Shown here: in pieces, positions 59,514 to 64,000 of the stretch
How the letters are laid out: every line of letters begins with the position of its first letter
Numbering within the stretch: the stretch's first letter is position 1
NCBI GenBank assembly: GCA_902805855.1
Contig: CADCUJ010000059.1
Location: forward strand, 23,546 to 87,545
DNA: 64,000 bases
Source of the DNA: an uncultured Nocardioidaceae bacterium
GTDB lineage: Bacteria; Actinomycetota; Actinomycetes; Propionibacteriales; Nocardioidaceae
Direction: 5' to 3'
Translations under genes and position numbers: made by a program
Notes under the pieces: generated by a model
Seen by the model: only the letters and a program-made list of their open reading frames with translations
What the model was told of the DNA's origin: nothing
Database searches by the model: none

Positions 59514-60836
59514 ATGAGCCCGGATCTGGTCTTTCTCCTCGCCGGTGCCTCGCTGTTCCTGGCGGTCCTGCTTCCCCTGTTCCTGCACCGGGTCGCGGTG
59601 TCGGCGCCGATGGTGCTGCTGTGCATCGGCGCCCTGATCGGGCTGCTGCCTGGACTCTCCCCGTCGGACGTGAGCCCACTCGAGCACCGCTACTTCGCCG
59701 AGCACATGACCGAGGCCACCATCCTGGTCGCGCTGATGGGGGTCGGTCTCGCCCTCGACCGGCCGCTCAACCTGCGCCGGCCGGGGTCGTGGCGTTCGTG
59801 GGGCGCGACCTGGCGGCTGCTGGGCCTGGCGATGCCGTTGTGCATCGCGGGAGTGGCAGTGCTCGGCTGGTGGGTGATGGGACTGGCCCCCGCGGCTGCG
59901 GTCCTGCTGGGCGCAGCGTTGGCTCCTACCGATCCGGTGCTTGCCGCCGACGTCCAGGTCGGCGGCCCGACCACCGCCGGATCGGAGATGTTCGAGGGCG
60001 GCGAGGATGAGATCGACGAGATCGACGAGCGGGACGAGGTCCGGTTCGCACTGACCTCCGAGGCCGGGCTCAACGACGGGCTGGCGTTCCCGTTCGTCTA
60101 CCTCGCGATCATGATGGCCACGCTCGGCAGCTTCTCCGAGTGGGGTCTGCGCTGGGTCGGCTGGGAGCTGGTCGGCAAGGTTGTCATCGGGGTGGCGATC
60201 GGCACGGTGGTCGGGTGGCTGCTGGCCAAGATCGCCTTCCGGTCGCCCCGCCCATCGCTGCGGCTGGCCGAGACCGGGGAACCACTGTTGGGTCTGGCCG
60301 CCGTGCTGCTGTCCTACGGGCTGGCCGAAGTGGCCAGTGGCTACGGCTTCCTGTCGGTGTTCTCCTGTGCCATGTCGTTGCGATCCGCCGAGCGCGGACA
60401 CGACTACCACATGCACATGCACGGAAGCGTCGAGCGGCTCGAACGCCTGCTCACCCTCGTCGTGCTCCTGCTCCTGGGGGTGGCGATGACCAACGGCCTG
60501 TTGAGCAGCCTGACCTGGGAAGGAGCACTCGTCGGCACTCTGCTTGTCCTGGTGATCCGCCCCGCGACCGGATGGCTGTCCCTGGAGATGGGCAGGAAGG
60601 TGCCCCGTACCGGCACCAGCCTGCTGGGTCCGCGTGAACGGCTGGCAACTGCCTTCTTCGGAGTTCGAGGGGTGGGCTCGCTGTACTACGTCGCCTACGC
60701 GACCGGGCTGGCCGACTTCGGTGACCACCCGTTGCTGTGGTCCACGGTCGGTTTCACCGTCACGCTCTCGGTCCTCGTGCACGGGATCACCGAGACCCCT
60801 GCGATGAAGCGGCTGGACCACGCTCGCGCTGCGTGA
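59514..60836 (+). CDS. CPA-family cation:proton antiporter
   Basis: This 440-residue polytopic protein has about 12-13 helices and contains the ion-binding region GAALAPTDPVLAADVQVG near 138-155 and EAGLNDGLAFPFVYLAI near 182-198, typical of NhaP/CPA1 sodium or potassium/proton antiporters. An acidic loop (EGGEDEIDEIDERDE) lies between these. There is no C-terminal TrkA-type regulatory domain. The start is ATG 59514, two bases after the hydrolase stop. Confidence 0.92.
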   Translation: MSPDLVFLLAGASLFLAVLLPLFLHRVAVSAPMVLLCIGALIGLLPGLSPSDVSPLEHRYFAEHMTEATILVALMGVGLALDRPLNLRRPGSWRSWGATWRLLGLAMPLCIAGVAVLGWWVMGLAPAAAVLLGAALAPTDPVLAADVQVGGPTTAGSEMFEGGEDEIDEIDERDEVRFALTSEAGLNDGLAFPFVYLAIMMATLGSFSEWGLRWVGWELVGKVVIGVAIGTVVGWLLAKIAFRSPRPSLRLAETGEPLLGLAAVLLSYGLAEVASGYGFLSVFSCAMSLRSAERGHDYHMHMHGSVERLERLLTLVVLLLLGVAMTNGLLSSLTWEGALVGTLLVLVIRPATGWLSLEMGRKVPRTGTSLLGPRERLATAFFGVRGVGSLYYVAYATGLADFGDHPLLWSTVGFTVTLSVLVHGITETPAMKRLDHARAA

Positions 60837-60911
60837 CAGATGAGGTCCGCCGCCCTATCTTCGAAAGCAGGTGCCCCGCCGATCGGTGGCGGAGCCGAGA
60901 CGAGGTGCAAC

Positions 60912-61547
60912 ATGAGCGACGCAACCCAGAACCCGCCGACGCCGGACGAGCCGAGCCGTTCCGCCTCATCGTCACCACCCCCACCTCCCGGAGCGGGCAG
61001 CTACCAGCCGGCACCGCCGGGTCAGCCGATGAGCTCCTCGGGCGAAGCGGGCCAGCCGGCCGACCTGCTGAACCGCTTCCTCGCGCGGCTGATCGACTTC
61101 GTCCTCCTGGCCGTGGTCGCAGCCGTCATCAACTCGGTGATCCTGTCCGCGATCTTCGCCACCTCCGGTGCCGGCATGCTCGGTGTCAGCTCCGGGACTG
61201 CCTTCGGCTACGCCGCGGTCAGCAGCCTGGTCACCGCCGCGCTCTACCTCGGCTACTTCGCGCTGATGGAGGCGCGCTCCGGGCAGACGCTCGGCAAGAT
61301 GGTGGTGAAGCTGCAGACGCAGGGTCCGAACGGTGGCACACCGACGATGGAGCAGGCACTGCGGCGCAACGCGTTCGTGGCCCTGAACCTGATCGGGATC
61401 GTCCCGATCGTCGGCTGGATCCTCGGCCCGCTGGTCTCCTTGGCCGCGGTGATCATGATCGCGGTGACGATCAGCAACAATCCTGCGACGCGGCAGGGCT
61501 GGCACGACAACTTCGCCGGTGGGACCAGCGTCGTCAAGGTGGGCTGA
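60912..61547 (+). CDS. RDD family membrane protein
   Basis: This 211-residue protein has a Pro/Ser-rich cytoplasmic N-terminus (about 1-50) and then three membrane helices carrying the RDD signature: LLNRFLARLIDFVLL near 54-68 with Arg and Asp, and GQTLGKMVVKLQTQ near 130. RDD proteins are poorly understood; some affect ion or compatible-solute exchange. ATG 60912 has GAGGTG upstream. The small PspC gene follows after four bases. Confidence 0.88.
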   Translation: MSDATQNPPTPDEPSRSASSSPPPPPGAGSYQPAPPGQPMSSSGEAGQPADLLNRFLARLIDFVLLAVVAAVINSVILSAIFATSGAGMLGVSSGTAFGYAAVSSLVTAALYLGYFALMEARSGQTLGKMVVKLQTQGPNGGTPTMEQALRRNAFVALNLIGIVPIVGWILGPLVSLAAVIMIAVTISNNPATRQGWHDNFAGGTSVVKVG

Positions 61548-61551
61548 GCAG

Positions 61552-61737
61552 GTGGCCGGTTCCCTGGTTCGCCCGCCGAACCGAATGATCGCAGGCGTGT
61601 GTGCGGGACTGGCCATGCGCTTCGACATGTCGCCGGGCGTCGTACGACTGCTGTTCGTGCTGAGCCTGCTGCTGCCCGGTCCGCAGATCCTGGTCTACCT
61701 GGTGCTGTGGATCATCATGCCCTCTGAGGGGCGCTGA
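61552..61737 (+). CDS. PspC domain protein
   Basis: This 61-residue protein consists only of a PspC domain: RMIAGVCAGLAMRFDMSPGVVRLLFVL followed by a membrane helix ILVYLVLWIIMP. It lacks the extra helices of large actinobacterial PspC-kinase fusions. GTG 61552, four bases after the RDD stop, fits better than the track start inside the RDD gene. A role in membrane stress is inferred from the family. Confidence 0.85.
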   Translation: MAGSLVRPPNRMIAGVCAGLAMRFDMSPGVVRLLFVLSLLLPGPQILVYLVLWIIMPSEGR

Positions 61738-61771
61738 CCTCGGGCGGTGCCTGGCGGCTGAACGCGGGCGC

Positions 61772-62971
61772 CTAGCCGCGGCCGATCTTGCGCGCTCCTC
61801 GGTTGCGCACGAAGTCGTAGTGGTTGATGTAGCGCCGGTAGCCGGGACGGCTGTTCACCCGGAGCATGACCTCGTCGCCACCGGTCAGTGAGCCCGTGGA
61901 CCAGTTCGCCGTACCGGTGAAGATCTTCCATGCGGAGTGGTCGGTCGCGTAGTGCCCGTTGACCAGCATGTACTTCGTGTGCACCCGAAGGTCGACGATG
62001 CCGTCGTTGTTGCGGTGCTGGCGGCTGTCGTACAACGCGATCTTGCCGCGCCAGGCTGCTCGCCGGAGCACCGCGGCCACCTTGTTGGACGGCGCGCCGT
62101 AGGTCACCGAGATGCGACAGCCTTCCCGCTGCAGTGCCAGCAGGCGCCGGGCGAGGTACATGCCGCGGTCTCCGCTCCACCAGAACATGGAGACGTTGAC
62201 CGCCGTGCGCCCGTGGCGCCCAGCACCTCCCCGCACACCACGGCAGTGGATGCGCGACATCGCCCGGTAGACCGGGTCGGAGGCTCGGGTCACGCCCGGC
62301 TTGGGGAAGAAGTGGCTCTCGAACCGTCCCACCCTGCTGACCTGGTAACGCTTCCCGGGCGGCTGGACCGGACGGTCCTTGGCCATCTGCTGGTGGATGG
62401 ACAGGTACTTGTCGTAGAGCCGCTTCTTGCGGGTCATGGTGAACAGGTCGTTCCAACCGAGCCGGGCGCCGCCGTTGTTCAGGTTCGCCGAGCTCACCAT
62501 CACCACGTCGTTGACTCCGCCCGCGCGGGAGAACATGTAGATCTTCGAGTGCATCTGACCGCGGGTGCCCCGGCAGCTGTTGCGGCAGAACCGGGCGTAG
62601 CTGCGGTGGTTGATGTTCGTGCCGAGCACCCGGCGCAGCCGCCTGCTGGGCGCCGACTTGATCCCGTCGTCCATCACGATCTTCACGTTGACCCCGCGCC
62701 GGTGCGCCTTGATCAGTCGGTCCGCGGTGATCTTGCGGTCCATCAGGTAGGTCGCGATGCGGATCGTGTGTCCACGCGGCGTGCTCGCGATGGTCCTCTC
62801 CACCCGCCGGAGCAGACGGAACTTCGCCGCCTCGTTGCCCTTGGGGTTGTTGAACGTGGGGCCGTCGCTGGGCGAGTACGCCGACGCGGCGGATGCCGGC
62901 AGGGCCACCACCAAGGCGACCGCCAGCACAGCGGAGACGGCGGTTGGCAGCAGGCGAAGTCGTGCGAGCAT
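61772..62971 (-). CDS. Secreted phospholipase D-like protein (paralogue 2)
   Basis: This 399-residue exported protein has a signal peptide of about 33 residues ending SAASA. Two PLD half-sites follow: MHSKIYMFS...SSANLNNGG in the first half and HTKYMLVNG...GTANWSTGSL near the end. As in paralogue 1 (47365-48543), each has His-x-Lys, but the HKD Asp is replaced by Ser or Asn. Two cysteines after the first domain (FCRNSC) may form a disulfide. ATG 62971 has GGGAGGG seven bases upstream. The two proteins align along most of their length, including the opening FNNPKG/FSNPTG motif. Confidence 0.85.
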   Translation of the reverse strand: MLARLRLLPTAVSAVLAVALVVALPASAASAYSPSDGPTFNNPKGNEAAKFRLLRRVERTIASTPRGHTIRIATYLMDRKITADRLIKAHRRGVNVKIVMDDGIKSAPSRRLRRVLGTNINHRSYARFCRNSCRGTRGQMHSKIYMFSRAGGVNDVVMVSSANLNNGGARLGWNDLFTMTRKKRLYDKYLSIHQQMAKDRPVQPPGKRYQVSRVGRFESHFFPKPGVTRASDPVYRAMSRIHCRGVRGGAGRHGRTAVNVSMFWWSGDRGMYLARRLLALQREGCRISVTYGAPSNKVAAVLRRAAWRGKIALYDSRQHRNNDGIVDLRVHTKYMLVNGHYATDHSAWKIFTGTANWSTGSLTGGDEVMLRVNSRPGYRRYINHYDFVRNRGARKIGRG

Positions 62972-63114
62972 GGAGAACCCTCCCGAAGTGGATGACCCGG
63001 CGGTATCGTAGCGGACGCGTCTCACCAGTCACAGCAAACCCGTCAGTAACATGGCGTCCCCACTTCGGGCTTCCCCGCGCCGGGCATCGGAGCGGCCTCG
63101 TCGAGCCGAGCCGG

Positions 63115-63630
63115 TCACCGAGCCAGGCGTTGCACCACGCCGCGGATGAGCGCGGCCTGTCCGACGTGCTGCAGGTCATCGGTGATGACGCTGACCAGCC
63201 GCACGCCGAGCGTCACCGGTGGATCCCACCCACTGTCGACGACTCGGTCGAGGTCCTCGGCCGAGAGACCGGCCACGAAGGCGGCGGTCCGGGCATGCAC
63301 CGCGTCGTGGTAGCCGGTCAGCAGCGCCGGGGTCAGCCCCTGCACCGTCGCGACTTCGTCGGAGTCCTGGCCGTATCCCGTCACAGCGGCGGCAAACGGC
63401 AGGGCGAAGCGCTGGTGCCACGACTGCGCAGTCCACACCTGGTCTGCCTGCGCGGCGTCGGCGATGTGATCGTCCTGCACCCGGGTCAGGTGCCAGACCA
63501 ACCATCCGATCGAGTTGGTCTCGGGGTCGATCCGATACTCGAGATCCTCGCTGGTCAGGCCGTCGACCACGCCCTCCACCAAGCCGCGGATCCGGTCGAA
63601 GGCGTCTGCCAGCAGATTGTTGTGCTCCAT
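63115..63630 (-). CDS. DinB/DUF664 family protein (putative mycothiol-dependent enzyme)
   Basis: This 171-residue four-helix-bundle protein of the DinB superfamily has SIGWLVWHLTRVQDDHIADA near 40-60, supplying the first metal-binding His residues, and SVITDDLQHVGQAALIRG near 148-165 with the last. In actinobacteria such proteins often transfer mycothiol. ATG 63630 is preferred to the upstream start in the track. It diverges from the truncated gene at the window edge. Confidence 0.85.
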   Translation of the reverse strand: MEHNNLLADAFDRIRGLVEGVVDGLTSEDLEYRIDPETNSIGWLVWHLTRVQDDHIADAAQADQVWTAQSWHQRFALPFAAAVTGYGQDSDEVATVQGLTPALLTGYHDAVHARTAAFVAGLSAEDLDRVVDSGWDPPVTLGVRLVSVITDDLQHVGQAALIRGVVQRLAR

Positions 63631-63686
63631 GTCGCCTGATCGTGGCACACTGCTCTGGACCTCGGCGCGGACGGGAGTGGAGCGGC

Positions 63687-64000
63687 GTGAGCGCAGTACG
63701 CAAGGTGGGTGTCCTGCTCCTGGGATGGGTCCTGGTGGTCGTCGGAGTGGCCGCCCTGGCACTTCCGGGGCCCGGCCTGCTGCTGTTGTTCGCCGGTCTC
63801 GCCGTCCTCTCGACCGAGTACCCCTGGGCCCGCAAGCGGGTCGACCCGGTCAAGGAACGGGCGATCACGGCGGCCAGGGAAGGCGTCCAGACGAGGACCC
63901 GCATCGCTGCCTCGTTCCTGTCCGCAGTGTCCGTCGTCGGGGCGGGAGTGCTGTGGGGTCTCAACCCGGCCATCGTCCCCGAGATCGGTCCGTTCGGGCC
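63687..64000 (+). CDS. PGPGW-type (TIGR02611-like) membrane protein, cut by window edge
   Basis: This frame has no stop before the window edge and is missing from the ORF track. From GTG 63687 (GGAG just upstream) it reads a membrane helix (VGVLLLGWVLVVVGVAALAL), then LPGPGLLLLFAGLAVLSTEYPWARK, then a basic segment and a second hydrophobic stretch. The Pro-Gly-Pro-Gly element between helices followed by a Trp-containing turn fits the small transmembrane PGPGW/TIGR02611 family of unknown function. At least 104 residues are present. Confidence 0.8.
   Translation, partial: MSAVRKVGVLLLGWVLVVVGVAALALPGPGLLLLFAGLAVLSTEYPWARKRVDPVKERAITAAREGVQTRTRIAASFLSAVSVVGAGVLWGLNPAIVPEIGPFG

Overview
The window is high-GC (strong G/C preference at third codon positions) chromosomal DNA of an actinobacterium, most likely Nocardioidaceae or a close relative. 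The support is the mix of actinobacterial families: DUF3618 and holin-X proteins, mycothiol-dependent DinB-type enzymes, a TIGR02569-like protein, an EtfD-like (Fe-S) membrane protein, a dUMP-forming dCTP deaminase, MprA/MprB/PepD homologues, an F420/PPOX protein and an AccD3-like carboxyltransferase. Many genes also appear to be leaderless, with TANNNT 6-7 bases before the start codon. I see no integrase, transposase, phage structural gene, CRISPR array or rRNA. This looks like ordinary chromosome with several decayed genes.

Layout from left to right. 0-6 kb: a gene tail, the histidine-degradation pair hutH-hutU (minus), and the divergent etfD-like gene, separated by six tandem 21-bp repeats. 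6-8.5 kb: a ribbon-helix-helix protein, a DUF4097 protein and a small ORF downstream of a palindrome cluster, then dcd and tRNA-Gly(CCC). 8.5-11 kb: a compact minus operon of surface or stress-like proteins (DUF3618, holin-X, a helical Pro/Val-rich protein, a small ORF), then a broken ORF. 11-19 kb: secreted endonuclease/exonuclease/phosphatase protein, DUF2461, Rrf2 regulator, TauE/SafE exporter, large acyl-CoA dehydrogenase, DUF6458, a mycothiol-dependent enzyme and an SDR. 19-24.9 kb: paaN, DUF427, GNAT, paaI, a TIGR02569-like kinase-fold protein, a second array of the same 21-bp repeat, and a CaiB-type CoA-transferase. 25-31 kb: AccD3-like carboxyltransferase and the bkdABC-type 2-oxo acid dehydrogenase operon, then an SRPBCC protein.

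31-40 kb: fructosamine kinase plus low-molecular-weight tyrosine phosphatase, EamA exporter, a HisC/Pat aminotransferase, a GlsB-type membrane protein, and an MprA-MprB-PepD envelope-stress module. 38-42 kb: three overlapping chorismate-using genes (PhzE-like fusion, PabA, PabB). 42-50.8 kb: a duplicated ABM-like protein, a secreted PGRP/amidase, a HelD/HelR-type helicase, an enoyl-CoA hydratase, a secreted PLD-like protein, a DrrAB-type ABC exporter and a VOC protein. 51-55 kb is the most rearranged part: a lipoprotein, a thiolase truncated to about 48 codons, a MerR regulator with matching operators on both sides, a 38-residue ORF, an SRPBCC-ArsR pair and a CDF transporter gene with an in-frame TAA. 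55-64 kb: pirin, Zn-dehydrogenase, YbaK, PPOX, WrbA, MBL hydrolase, CPA antiporter, RDD, PspC, a second PLD-like paralogue, a DinB protein and a truncated PGPGW-type gene at the edge.

A recurring theme is acyl-CoA and amino-acid catabolism: hutHU, the large acyl-CoA dehydrogenase with its putative EtfD quinone-side partner, enoyl-CoA hydratase, CaiB, AccD3, bkdABC, paaN and paaI. The signals I consider most worth following are the 21-bp repeat arrays in two divergent promoters, the MerR locus, the chorismate triple operon, the 11-bp-phased boxes shared by the mprA-like and pepD-like promoters, and the leader-peptide-plus-hairpin arrangement before the AccD3-like gene.
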